The notes below the pieces were generated by a model. That model was not told the DNA's origin, made no database searches, and was given only the letters and a program-made list of their open reading frames with translations. A stretch of 64,000 bases of DNA from NCBI GenBank assembly GCA_030248215.1, contig JASANG010000516.1, positions 1 to 64,000 of the forward strand, written 5' to 3'. The stretch's first letter is position 1, and each line of letters opens with the position of its first letter. The translations under genes were made by a program, and so were the position numbers. This document shows positions 23,945 to 35,326 of this stretch, in pieces. Source of the stretch: Enoplolaimus lenunculus (lineage: Eukaryota; Nematoda; Enoplea; Enoplida; Thoracostomopsidae).

Positions 23945-24052
23945 GTGATCGATCGTGTATGTGATAAAATACAGAACACTGTCGATTATTAACTGTGTAT
24001 AATGTATAAAACTAAGAACAACAACAAAATGTACCTGCAACTGCAATGCCAA

Positions 24053-25926
24053 ATTTTGCTAGCGTTAGGACAACTACCAATCTCCGTGATGAAGATTTGT
24101 AGTTCTGATGGCACGTTAATAGTAAAATGAGTGTTAAAGCTTACAGTTGCAAACAAAACAGTCCTGAAAAGTTCCGTTTTCAGAAAATTTCGACACTAAA
24201 ATTTCGTTGAAAAAATATCGAATACCGGCTATCAAAAAATACCGGATTTCGTAACTGAAACCGGTGTAAGAGCGTAATTGACCCCCTGCGGAAAAATTAT
24301 ACGGGTGTAAATTTTTCACCGGGAAAATTACACCACACAGCGTAATTTTCCCCCGAAAAATTATACCGGTTTAATTTCTCCCTCCGACATTATGGAATAC
24401 AAAAAAATAAGATGTTTATATAGCTATAGGTTATTCACATTGATTTAACATAAAGCTCAGTGATTCAGCTATATCCATCATCTATCAACATAACCAAAAT
24501 GAGTTTGTGAAACATTCGGAAGGTATATATTGTTACTGAAGCGACTGCTTGTTTAAATACACTCTATCAATATTATACATCCACTTTTCAGTTGTGAATA
24601 TGCTTGGCAATAAATGTTTATTATATATTATATCACTATACAAGATTATCCATGCCGCTTTCTTTCATAAAGAAACCTATGTCCAAAACTAAATTTACAA
24701 ACTCACAACTTTGATCCGAAACTTACGTGGATGCTGTAGTTTTTGCATGGATAAAATTTACACCGGTGTAATTTGTCCGAGAGAAAATTTTGTCGTGGAT
24801 GGTGTAATTTTTCTTGGGGAACAGCACTTCCATTTGCATCCAAGTTCTTGTGTATGTTAGGTGTTATTTTTATAGGATCCAGCCGGAAAAATCGGATATC
24901 TGATAGCGTTGCTTTAGGCTTCATTTCTGCATTGGCTCATTAAACTGTTTGCTTGATTTCAACTAGGAAGCGCAAAAACTTTTATGACTTTACACATGTA
25001 CTAATTAGCTACTCGGACGGTGAAATATTAATACATTCGCTGTTGTGATCTATATAATTAAAGCTGGAATGCTCCACATACGTATTTTTGGCAACTTTCC
25101 AGCATTACTTTGTTTACAATATCTTATAACAGAAGTGATAGTTTTGTGCAAAAAAATTTGCATGCAGATCATTGTGGGTTTGCTAAGTATTGCGCGTTGC
25201 GCAAAGTCGGCTGACCAGTTATCATTGTTATTTACAGAATATTTTTGTTTTCAAAGTCCTATTCACATGTGGTATTTGCAGCGAGAATAACCTTTTCATG
25301 ACCAAGTCATGCCGTCTGATAACGGAGATTAAGTACTATCGGCGTAAATGTTTAGGAAGCAAAACTCTAAAAACAACAAAAATTTATTATGTATATACAA
25401 CAGCAAAATACAGCAAACAAACGTAACACGACATGAATTGCTGCAATATGTGTCCAGCAATTTGTGATCACCATCGACAAAACATAACTAAAACTCGAAA
25501 CCTTCATTTCTAGTACATAGCACACTACACATGATCCCACTAGACCGCAATGTCTGTGTACGCGTAACTCAATGATTACGTACTAACAAGTAGCGAAATC
25601 TATTCTCTATGGCAAAAAACCAAGGTGTCACCAAATCTTTAAAGATGTTTAAATTTGTGGCGCTTTTGTTTGCGCATTGAAGTTAAATATGCACAATACT
25701 TTGATACGAAATGTGTTTTAATCTTCGTCCGAACCTATAACTATTTAAGCTATATATTTGAGCACACTATGTTCACAAATTTGGCGCTTCGTAAAATAGT
25801 TTGATAAATATTACTAATCATGAATTTAATTCAGTTTATCAACGAACAGCTACTGATCCGAATGACAATACACATACCACCTGATAAAACCAAATGCAAT
25901 TCAGTAAGAAACAATACAAGAAAATA
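24053..25926. other. Intergenic stretch between SF3B6 and IMPACT
   Basis: No gene recognised. Near 24230-24380 and 24760-24830 are short repeats around ACCGGTGTAA and GGGAAAATTACACC in both orientations, probably a degraded MITE of more than 500 bp between about 24170 and 24830. Confidence 0.4.
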
Positions 25927-26632
25927 TCATTGTCTTTCAGATCTAGGTGTTTTTGGAATTTCACCGCCAAGACCAAATTTCGTTTTCACTTTTTCCAATT
26001 CTTCACGTTGGACATCAGTTTCCATCCGCTTATAAGCCTAAAACAACGTGGGAAGCTTACGTTTATGAAACATACCTTTATTCTCCAATCGTATTAATGA
26101 CAAATGCTTCTTTACCGAGACCGGGAAAATAAATTCGAGAACAAATGGGTTGTCATATTTGCTCCATGAAGAAACATCAAGATTAGAGCCGAATTCTGGT
26201 GTCTTACGAACGTATATGTCATCAGCTGTAACTTTCGCATAATTTATCGAATTACTTTACTGTTGATTCTATTGTATAGTATTAGTTAGACATCTGCTTA
26301 GAAAAAATATTGCGAAGATAGCACACAAGACCAGTACCAAATATGCTTACTTTAGTAGCCTGATAGTAAAGCACGACCAAATATCGATTGCATACGTTGA
26401 ATCCCGACAGATGGTCACATGCGTTTTTAGCATCAAAAATATCTTCATACACAACAAACGCTGTTCCTCGTGTTTCGGCTGTTGTTCCAACTCGAATTTG
26501 CCGTATTGCACCATATTTACCAAAAATATCGTACATCTCTTCGGCAGAAATTTTGTACGGCAAATTTCGTATATACAATATTCGATTAACTTCTGGCGGC
26601 AGTCGAGCGTTTTGCTTTTTTTGCATCGCCAT
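25927..26632 (-). CDS. SF3B6: SF3B6 / p14, branch-site contact protein of the U2 snRNP
   Basis: Two exons, 26632-26351 and 26037-25927, with a 313-bp GT-AG intron and phase 0 junction, encode 130 residues (human 125). One RRM covers about residues 16-93, with RNP2 ILYIRNLP and RNP1 RGTAFVVYE. Tyr20 corresponds to the human tyrosine that stacks on the branch adenosine. Residues [17 protein letters not shown] and [20 protein letters not shown] are nearly unchanged from human. Exon 2 gives the SF3B1-facing tail, ending KTPRSERQ in place of the human NTDPPK end. In the SF3b complex the protein sits at the branch site during spliceosome assembly. The AAAA-rich first-exon start MAMQKKQN resembles human MAMQ. 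Confidence 0.96.
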
Positions 26633-28480
26633 ATTAAAAATACTGAGTTATAATATATTTAATACTAAGTCTAGTTAAAACTCATGAAAGCAAATATTTA
26701 CTGCAACTAATTCGTAATTTGAATTACACAAAACAACGCGAACTTTCCTTTCACATGACTCAAGTGTCTTGGATTGATCGGTTAAAACTTACACTCGATT
26801 TATACTTTCATGCTATTTATTCACTTTCATTCAAATCAGGGAACACTATTTCAGTTCTCAAAACGACTTATTTAAGTATCCATTATTTCAAGTGCCATTT
26901 CGGGGTATGTTTTCACCAATAACCACTTAACAGCAAATATACCACTGAAGCGTTTGCAAGAATAGCTAATGAGGTAATGAGGTTGCGTGGAAATCATATA
27001 GCCCAATATTTTCAGAGCTCAATAAAAATATACAATTTGACTATATTCCTAGAGCTTTTTTCGTTTTTAGCAAAGGGTCAACCAGTTTGAAACACGCTGA
27101 AATAAAGTGTAACTAGCCTAGTAGTACACAAATGTCGATGTTTCTTTCACAATAAAATGCCACGACGACCTACAGAAAAAGTAATAATCTAAGGCTAACA
27201 CTGCATTACCCTAAGGTTAACATTCAAAAGTCTTAAAAAAGTTTCGAGCGTTAACCTTAAATCTAGGTCAACGCTTCTTCACCGATATATACTAGGATTC
27301 CAACATGAACTACGTTTTACTGGAACAGTAATCTGGAGTAACTTTTATCACCGAATTGTCACTGCAGTTTTTAAACAACTAGCCAAAAAAGGCTTAAGCG
27401 AATTGTCATATATTTCATCGTCAAGTTTTGCGAAAACAAATCAAATTTTCAACGTAATAAATTGTTTAACAAAATTGAACTAATTTCAAAATTACTAATT
27501 TTGAACTAGCAACTTTTTAAGGACAAAGCGTCTAATATCTAGATGATTGTGAATAAATTATCATAGAACCGAAATAATTCAGGTTCCTGCATTTTGAATG
27601 CAGTAAAAGGAACAGGAATTGAAATTTTGCAGGAATTCCGAGCGGAACCGAAATTCCGACGGAATCGTGATATATACAAACATATTGATATAAAATACAC
27701 ATCAAATTGTTATGTGTGTACAATTGGGGTGGTCGATACAGCAATATAGTGAGCGAAAATTTTGAAAATGGTGCTAAATTTTGAACATTTTCCCATTTGA
27801 TGTTCTGAGTTTTAGACGTGCAAAAAATTTGGATTCTTTAACGCTGTTGCAATCACAATGAATATTTGTACAACAAACTGAGGACAGAAATTTTACTCCC
27901 TACATAACACTGTAAAACGTGGGGGTAAAGTAGCGCCAAAGTTTTCCCTCATAATAAAGCCCCCCTTAGTTGAAGATGGGGACCATAATTGATCCAAATT
28001 CAGTTCTGGCTATATTAGTATTCGTGCAAAATTCATAAAATGAAAGTACATAAAATATTAAGGAGTTGTTTGCAATCGACTCTAAATATTATTTAACTGG
28101 AATACACTTTACAAGAACATTATCATCCTTTCATACAGATTGTTGGTATACCTAGGGAAACACAGGCGTATGTGCAAGGAGTGTACTAATGTAAAGACAT
28201 TAAACATACTTGTATATTAGAAAGGTGTCGTCCCGATCGCGAAGTTTCGACACAGATTTTTGATTATTATATGCTAATGCTAATATAGTGTATGCTTTCT
28301 TGATAATTAAGCAGAGTCACAAATATGTTTAGCGGGTAAGCATAGCTGTTGTAAGCATGTGCGACTTGCTTGTCCGTTATGTGAACATGCAATATTGTGC
28401 AGTGCACTGTATGTATGCTAGTCGGCAGCATACGGTCTGCATATTATATAGTCGACGATAAAAGTAGTTGAGAGCCGGGC
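26633..28480. other. Gene-free stretch upstream of SF3B6
   Basis: I see no convincing gene or RNA. A diverged TAAGGTTAAC-type run near 27180-27260 is reminiscent of the TTAGGC arrays, but too short to call. Confidence 0.4.
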
Positions 28481-28485
28481 CGCGT

Positions 28486-28700
28486 GGCGCAGTGGTAGAG
28501 TGTTCACTTAAAGATCCGTAGCTGAGAATTCAACTCCCGCTCTGTACGCAAGTTTTTCCAGCTACTCAGTTAAAAGGTCTGAAGTGCCGGTTCCTACCAA
28601 GACTGACATGGGGGCAAGGTCGCTAGTTCAAAACCACCCGTAACCCGTCTTTCCAGCTGCATAGTTAACTGAAATCCCGGCGCCTGCTTGACAGACATGG
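28486..28700 (+). mobile_element. tRNA-derived SINE
   Basis: GCGTGGCGCAGTGGTAGAGT is a good pol III A box, and a diverged B box (GAATTCAACTCCC) follows at tRNA spacing. The same motifs recur about 115 bp later (CGCTAGTTCAAAACCACCCG), suggesting a dimeric or composite SINE. It ends just before the LTR element at 28729. A related head occurs at 31340. Confidence 0.65.
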
Positions 28701-28728
28701 AGGCTACGCCGTGAGCTCAATGGCGTAT

Positions 28729-30792
28729 TGTAACGAGGTCAAGTGAGCTGTTACTAAGTTATTGTGGTTGATACTTTTCGCCGCCAAAAGGCAGGTAACT
28801 TGGCTAAGTTACGGGTATTTATGATTCCGCCGTCCGCGGACAGGCAGTTCCTTGCTAATTCAGTACGCCGCTCTTGGGCAGGCGTGTGTGTTACCGCTGC
28901 GCGGTTCCAACAGGAAATGAATACTGCGTAGCTAGTAAGCGGGTTGGTCCTTAGGCAAGATTATAGCGCAGCAAAACGAACCGCGCAGCTGTAGTGCTGT
29001 CCGGGATATCTCAGTGCCGAACAATCAACAGGCCCTAACGCCGGAGTACACCAGGCGTATTTGAAACAAGCAGGGTAGAAATTGCATAACAAACTGCGCA
29101 TATGCTGAACTCAACCAAACAGCTATTATTTTACCAACTACCGTCCTCTTGCACTACGGGGCAAGCGTTTATATAGTGGCATAAACAAATGGCATTTCAA
29201 AACTTTGTATACTATGCAATCGAAAGGTTATGCGGTTTGCTAGAATTTTGTTCGATAAAATTCAATATTTCATTTCGAATTCATTTTGTCGGTAACTTGC
29301 AAAATCTTCGACTTTGTGTCCGCTGAATGACATGATGGGTATATTCGGTCCCCGTGTACCCATGGATGCTACTGATGTATTACGCGAATTGTGAGTGGCC
29401 GGTGAAGCGTAACGTTCTGACGCGCGAACTCCGTGGCTCAATGTCTGGTTTATATTGTCGTTTACTGCCGGTTTTTGGGATCCAGTGTACTGATTATAAG
29501 GTGTTGGTTTTCTAACGAATTTTCGACGGCTATTAGTCGGGTAAGTATTGTATCAGTAAGGGTTGCTATCTGTAGTTCTAGTTTTCTTAGTGTTCGCTGT
29601 TCGGCACGATCGTCGCGGTTCCAACGCTGCTTTTGCGTTGTGCTGTCGCCGTACTGATAGTTGGGACTAAGTCAGCAAACAGGACAAGGCAAAGGACGAC
29701 CAGGAGAGTTTAAGTGGTGTTAAGGTCAAGAAACCGTGACTATATCTCAAGTTATTGCGCAACTATAAACCTTAGTGGAACTCGACAACAATATCGTCTT
29801 CGTCGGTGATAACTATATTAGCTTGGGTTACGTTAGGTGTCAGGTCAACAGTTTTCAGCGTTATGTATTCTCTAACCACTTCAATGAAAAGAGTAGTTGG
29901 CACTGCGGGTCGTGATTCGGAACGATAACTAGGACCAAAAGTATTAATGCGAAAATGGTGGAAATTTCAATTTGGGTGCAATTCGAAAGGAAAATTTCGG
30001 TCTCTTTTTCAATCACCACAAGGACCATTGTTAACCTTACTTTTATTTTTTCTTTGTATTTCAATCACTTTTTTAGTACTTGAACTATGCAGCTAATTAT
30101 TGTGGAAGTATAAGTGCATTTAAGTTATAGCGTATGGCACTACGATATAAAAATTGACTACCCTTTTATTACAGGGATTACAGGGAGGGTGGGTAAGTTT
30201 TTTTGCGAAAAATCCCTCCGTTGCTACCAAATGTAACGAGGTCAAGTGAGCTGCTACTAAGTTATTGTGGTTGATACTTTTCGCCGCCAAAAGGCAGGCA
30301 ACTTGGCTAACTTACGGGTGTTTATGATTCCGCCGTCCGCGGACAGGCAGTTCCTTGCTAATTCTGTTCGCCGCTCTTGGGCAGGCGTGTGTTTTTACCG
30401 CTGCGCGGTTCCAACAGGAAATGAATATTGCGTAGCTATTAAGTGGGTTGGTCCTTAGGCAAGATTATAGCGCAGGCAAAACGAACCGCGCAGCTGTAGT
30501 GTAGTCCGGGATATCTCAGCGCCGGAATGTTCCTGGGCGCAACACGAACAATCAACAGACCCTAACGCCGGAGTACACCAGGAGTATTTGAAACAAGCAG
30601 GGTAGAAATTGTATAACAAACAGCGCATATGCTGAACTCAACCAAACATTTAATACTTTACCAACTACCTTCCTCTTGCACTACAGAGCAAACGTTTATA
30701 TAGTGGCATAAAACAAATGGCATTTCAAAATTTTGTATACTATGCAATCGGAAGGTTATGCGGTTTGCTAGAATTTTGTTCCATAAAATTCA
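28729..30792 (-). mobile_element. Short LTR retroelement with a 970-bp interior, fossil
   Basis: Two direct repeats, 28729-29264 and 30232-30792, are nearly identical apart from small differences and one segment of about 20 bp present only in the second. Both begin TGTAACGAGG and end AAAATTCA, so they have TG...CA ends. Next to the right repeat, read on the minus strand, TTTGGTAGCAACGGAGG looks like a primer-binding site, which orients the element on the minus strand. The 970-bp interior can hold only a short gag-like region and no polymerase, so the element was probably non-autonomous or internally reduced. The close similarity of the LTRs suggests a young insertion. I see no clear target duplication. 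Confidence 0.8.
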
Positions 30793-30875
30793 ATAATATC
30801 TAGTCAAAACAAAACCTCCAAGTCAAAGATTTGCCTTAGTATTAAAACCAATTTTTTTAAAATTTGAAAAGAAAT

Positions 30876-31330
30876 CTAGGGGGCTAGGTTTGTTACAGTA
30901 TCCAGCCAAAAACAGGGTAACTGCTGTCTGTTAACAATGCCATTGGTGGCGTCCATTTTGACTTCAGAAAAGACTGACAAGTGAGGTCGTTCTTCAATGA
31001 TCAACGAGGGGGTCTTTGTCACGTGTTTCAGACCTGGATCGTCTTTTTGGTGACACGACAGAGCGTATTGTTTCGCCAGCAGCCTAGCGTGCTTGTTTAT
31101 CGGCAGCACCAATTTTTCTTGATAGAGGTAGTCTACATTTGTCATGCGGTGGTAGCCAGTTGCAATCCGCCATAATTCATTTTTGGCCGTTATAGTTTTC
31201 TTCCAGCTTGATGAATTTGCAGCATAACGACCAATCGTTTTGTATGTCATCACTAATGTCTCCTTCTGCTGGCCCCACGTAGTGCCTGTGACAGCTTTGA
31301 AGACATCGTTAGTCGACAGAAAAAGATAGT
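30876..31330 (-). pseudogene. LINE 3' fragment (jockey-like reverse transcriptase C-terminus)
   Basis: The minus-strand reading frame at 31253-30876 contains LWRIATGYHRMTNVDYLYQE, then LPINKHARLLAKQYALSCHQ. This is the post-reverse-transcriptase region of jockey-type LINEs (typically ALRIATGCHKM...LPVKEHNEMLTKQFLL). The conserved catalytic domain itself is absent, so this is a 5'-truncated copy, the usual fate of LINE insertions. A related fragment lies at 38300-38885. Confidence 0.8.
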
Positions 31331-31339
31331 TGGAGAGGC

Positions 31340-31430
31340 GGGCTACGCGGCGCAGTGGTAAAAGCGTCCGCCTGACATGTAGAACATAGCTAGTTCAAAA
31401 CCACCCGCAACCAGCTTTACTAGCTGTTAA
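31340..31430 (+). repeat. tRNA-derived SINE head
   Basis: CTACGCGGCGCAGTGGTAAA (A-box type) is followed by CTAGTTCAAAACCACCCG (B-box type), the second motif shared with the SINE at 28486-28700. Confidence 0.6.
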
Positions 31431-31559
31431 ATTGTTAATGTCGGGCGGGGCCCCAATATGCACCCTGTGGCACACTGGTACCCATACTAGGCATCCATTG
31501 ACCTCCTAGCTACGTCGTTTGTCTCAGTGTAATTAACATTTTCATGAATGAGTGGATCC

Positions 31560-33420
31560 CATGACATGGAGTTCCACGTATTATATTGTATGACCAAGGA
31601 TCAGCGTTTATTTCAGAATTATTCAAATGCGAATTGACCGAAATCGAAATGCGCATCGCATACTCAGCGACTTATCACAATCAGGCAAATGATTTAGACA
31701 AGCGGTGGAAGCAAACATTGGTTCGCATTGGTCATCCGCTGACCGAACAATACGGTTCAGCATGGAATACGTTACTCAACTCTGCGCTGTTTGCATATCG
31801 CGCGATTCCGCATGCAACCACATGTCAAACACCTTATTTTATCGTTCAAGGACGCGATCCCATTATTCCTGGCGAAGCCAAGTATATCGCTTTCAGACAA
31901 AAGTTGCGCAAGAGACGTATGCTTTAAAATTTTTGCGCACGGGCTGATGCTGATTATCACATCAAACGAGCACAAATCAATTATATGTTTCATTTAGACC
32001 GACGTGTTCGCACGCGTAAGTTTTGGGTTGGCGATCTTGTGATGATGAACAAAATTGGACGACTCGATCCAAAGCGAATCACAAATAAGTTTCATCCGGA
32101 GTTGTACGACTATATCGTGTTGCTGATGTTAAAGATCCAAACATCATGTTCGTTCCTGTTGGTACATCAAGCAGACCTCCAAATCGGTAAAATAAGAGAC
32201 AATTTAAATTATTTTCAGGTTCTGCTGAGGATTATAACAACTATGAGCGTAAGCTTAGGGCACGCCAACGCAACGCATCAGCAAATGATACTGGTGCATT
32301 ATGCGGCATATGCAATGCTCGTACGTTACAAATTGCCAATACAGAAAATCTGGTTATCAATTTTGATTTCGCCGCATTTAGAGTTGACTGCCTTGACGCT
32401 TTATACACATTTCTATCAAACTTGTATTATGCTAAATTGTGATGGAGTATCCGGAGTGACAGAAACATATTTAACGCTGCGTTCAACGTCAGAATGCCTT
32501 ACTTATCGTGGACAACGAGCAACCGAAATATATGACGAATCCAAAATTACTGAGTTTATGGACTATGCTTCACAGGGTGCTATGTTCCATTACTTGTTAA
32601 TTGTACTTTACACACGTTTTCATGGCACGTCGCTATTTCCAGTAGTAAACTGTATGGATTGGTATCCCGTAGCTACTCCTGTCTTTTTAGTGGCATTGTC
32701 GGACTATTAGAAGCTAAAAAATACCAATCACAATGACAGACGAACAAATAATAGATTTGGCAGAAAAACGTAACAAATCAGACTTTTGGACAAGTATTTA
32801 AAGAAGGAAATTGGTGACCAGGTGTTAGCTAAGAGTTACAAGTTTCTGTACCGTAATACTCTGACCCAGATACTGAAAAAGCGCAAGATTATTTCAAATC
32901 CAAAACACGCATATTGACCAGGCAGTAACTATGAAACTTCGCCAAAACAACAAACTGTCTGGCACGGGGAGCAGCTACGGACGAACCGGAGGAAGCAGAC
33001 GCATAACATATTAGTATCAAAACATGCAGGCTTTCGTCTGACCGACATTCAAGGTATATAATGTCAATCTCCCAGTCCCACAATTATCGTAACTCGATTT
33101 TACTACTGCACACAATGAGTTCTACAAAGCAAGTAAACAATATGATCAACAGATACGTGAAGTACGTTTTTACAATAATGTCGATGCCGCTGCATATTCG
33201 ATGGCCGGATCCTCGAGCAAAGAAAACTTTTATCAAGACCCTACTCGAAACATCTGGTGAACCGCATCCGTATCAATAACAGACCACGACAATTGATGCA
33301 TTAATGATTTTGATTGACGAACAGAGGAACAAAGAGTTACCAAAAATGACAATCGACGCAATGGATTCGGAGAAATTGGGATTCGCGGTCCGGAGCGACC
33401 GCCTAAAGAAGGATAAATGT
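31560..33420 (+). mobile_element. Retroelement remnant with integrase core, broken fossil
   Basis: Near the left end is an integrase core of LTR-retrotransposon type (DQGSAFISELF, then a TTCQTPYFIVQGRDP segment). An integrase C-terminal part (RRVRTRKFWVGDLV) follows. Beyond that the sequence keeps long but unrecognised reading stretches to about 33420. No LTRs were found. It is broken at several points and looks older than the Gypsy element at the left edge; Gypsy-type is likely but not certain. Confidence 0.65.
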
Positions 33421-33484
33421 GGGTAAACGCGGTGTAGCTTGTGAATGTTAAGACAGATACATACTCGTGCACATATAATATAGC

Positions 33485-33775
33485 CAGGGTGCAATCGGAA
33501 TTCCGATTCCGATTAGAATTTCGATTCAAAACGAATTCCGATTTCGAGTCCGATTACACAATCAATCGGACTCGGAATTTCCACATTTTAATTTTAGGCC
33601 TATTTGCTGTGATATGTTGTATAAAAATTCTGCATCATTCATTTATCAAATTGTTTTCGATAAGTTAACTTATCAATAATCAATATTTAATTGTTAATAC
33701 AAATTAGCCGTATAGTCACAAAATTTGTAGTTCCGATTCCGATTCCGGTATAATCCAGTTCCGCTTTGCACCCTG
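33485..33775. mobile_element. hAT-type MITE, TTCCGATTCCGATT subfamily
   Basis: The 291-bp element has ends CAGGGTGCAATCGG and the inverse ...GCAAAGCGG (CTTTGCACCCTG). The flanking octamers AATATAGC and CATACATC match at five of eight positions. The interior is rich in TTCCGATTCCGATT motifs and ends in a region shared with copies at about 39150 and, inverted, about 56990-57200. Confidence 0.75.
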
Positions 33776-34742
33776 CATACATCACCAGAGAAAATTGTTA
33801 TATGAGCGGAAAGGGGGTGGATCCCGACTGTGCAGTTCTGCCACTTACATTTAGTACCGAAACTAAGATTGCCTGTAACCATAATAATTAGTAAAAGATT
33901 TAAAAAGTCATAATTTATGTTCATTAATTATGCTATTTTGCAAATTAGTTATTACCTAACTATTCAATTATCGGCTATGGAGCTTTGTAAACAGCTTATT
34001 CAGATATCTCGTACCCAAAAACCCTTTAGTACTGAAATTAGATTGCTTGTAACCCTAATAATTAGTGAAATACAGTAAACAGTTCTAATGTAGGCTTAAC
34101 GAATTATACAAATTAGCCTGTAGCTAATAAACGGCTTAAAATTTTAAAACCCCAATGCGAGGTAAAACCCCAGGATACGCTTTCAAACAAAAAAGTTTAT
34201 CATGGCGGACGGATCGATATCCAAGTTTCAATTCCGAAGTACGAAACATAAAACGCTTCGCGAATGTCCGATCTCATCTCGAAGTTTCGCTTCGCCCAAC
34301 AGCTCAGTAATAATGACTAGCTATGTGTTTAACACAACATATAGCTGGTGTCTGACAGGGCATTACTTACGAATGCCGAGTTTGAGTTTGCGCACTTTAA
34401 GCTTAAAACCTGACCTACCTGCTCGTGAACGCAATTTGAGATACAGGTGTTAGAAAAACAAAACAATTTTGAACTAAAATTTTTGGGTTAATTTTATGGA
34501 ATTATTCAAAGAAAAAACATGCTGCCGCGGTAAAACTATCTGGTTTCATAAAGAAGCAAACCAGTACAAGATGTTATCAATATGTGCTTGAAACACGCAG
34601 TCCAAGGTTTGAAAACATACGCAACATAGAGTAATATTAAGTTTTAGACTAATTTTTTCGCTTAGCTTTTACGCACAGGGTTGGGACTTGCGCTGTGGTT
34701 TACGTATGGATTTACAGGTATGCGGATACCATCGAGTTTTTA

Positions 34743-34976
34743 GGCCAATGTAAAGAACAGTTGGCGGAACAGTATTATTAGCATATTCGTTAGCGTAAAG
34801 CCTAAAGCCTGAGTCTAAGCCTAAGCGTAATAATGAGCATATTCCTAAGCCTAAGCCTAAGCCTGACCCTAAGCCAAGCAAAAAATTAGTCTAAAGCTTA
34901 AGCTTACTCTTCTCTAGTCCCACAGAAAAACGTTCCGCCCCTGATCTTTGCATGGGACATTTTTACGATAACATTG
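34743..34976. mobile_element. TTAGGC-bearing MITE with telomere-like array
   Basis: The left end is GGCCAATGTAAAGAACAG and the right end, inverted, is GTCCCATGCAAAGATCAGGG. Between them are three back-to-back GCCTAA units near 34846-34866 and further diverged copies. A truncated relative of the same family lies just before it at about 34640-34700. The flanks (TTTTTA on each side) are compatible with an eroded target duplication. Confidence 0.8.
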
Positions 34977-35326
34977 TCCACTTATATATGATTAGAAAGG
35001 TGTCAAAATGGAATAATTGGATGCATAATTATGTACCTAGGTCCAAAAATTGTAAGTGGGCATATGTAAACCGAATGCGAAACCATCGCTGGTAAAATGT
35101 ATAACAATGAGCCTGCAACTCTTAAAATTTGTGATCATAGGTGCTACGTATTGGTTCTTTTGTCGTCCGTCAACTTCAGAGTTTTTGTCAAAATTATATA
35201 ACGTGTATATCTCAGTTTTCAGTTTTGCATGTTTTGTCATGTGTTCAACTTTTATTGCTTGAGAATTGGAGTCGTGACTTACCATAATATATAGCTATAC
35301 TGATTGTTCAAGTGTTTCACATTAAA

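Noticed and set aside
23945-24052. Upstream extension of IMPACT by 36 residues
   Set aside because: The extension is hydrophobic, unlike the family. The downstream ATG gives the usual length and start at the RWD domain.
22979-26632. SF3B6-IMPACT as a nematode-type operon
   Set aside because: The genes share a strand, but about 2 kb with repeats lies between them, far more than usual operon spacing, and no trans-splice evidence can be seen.
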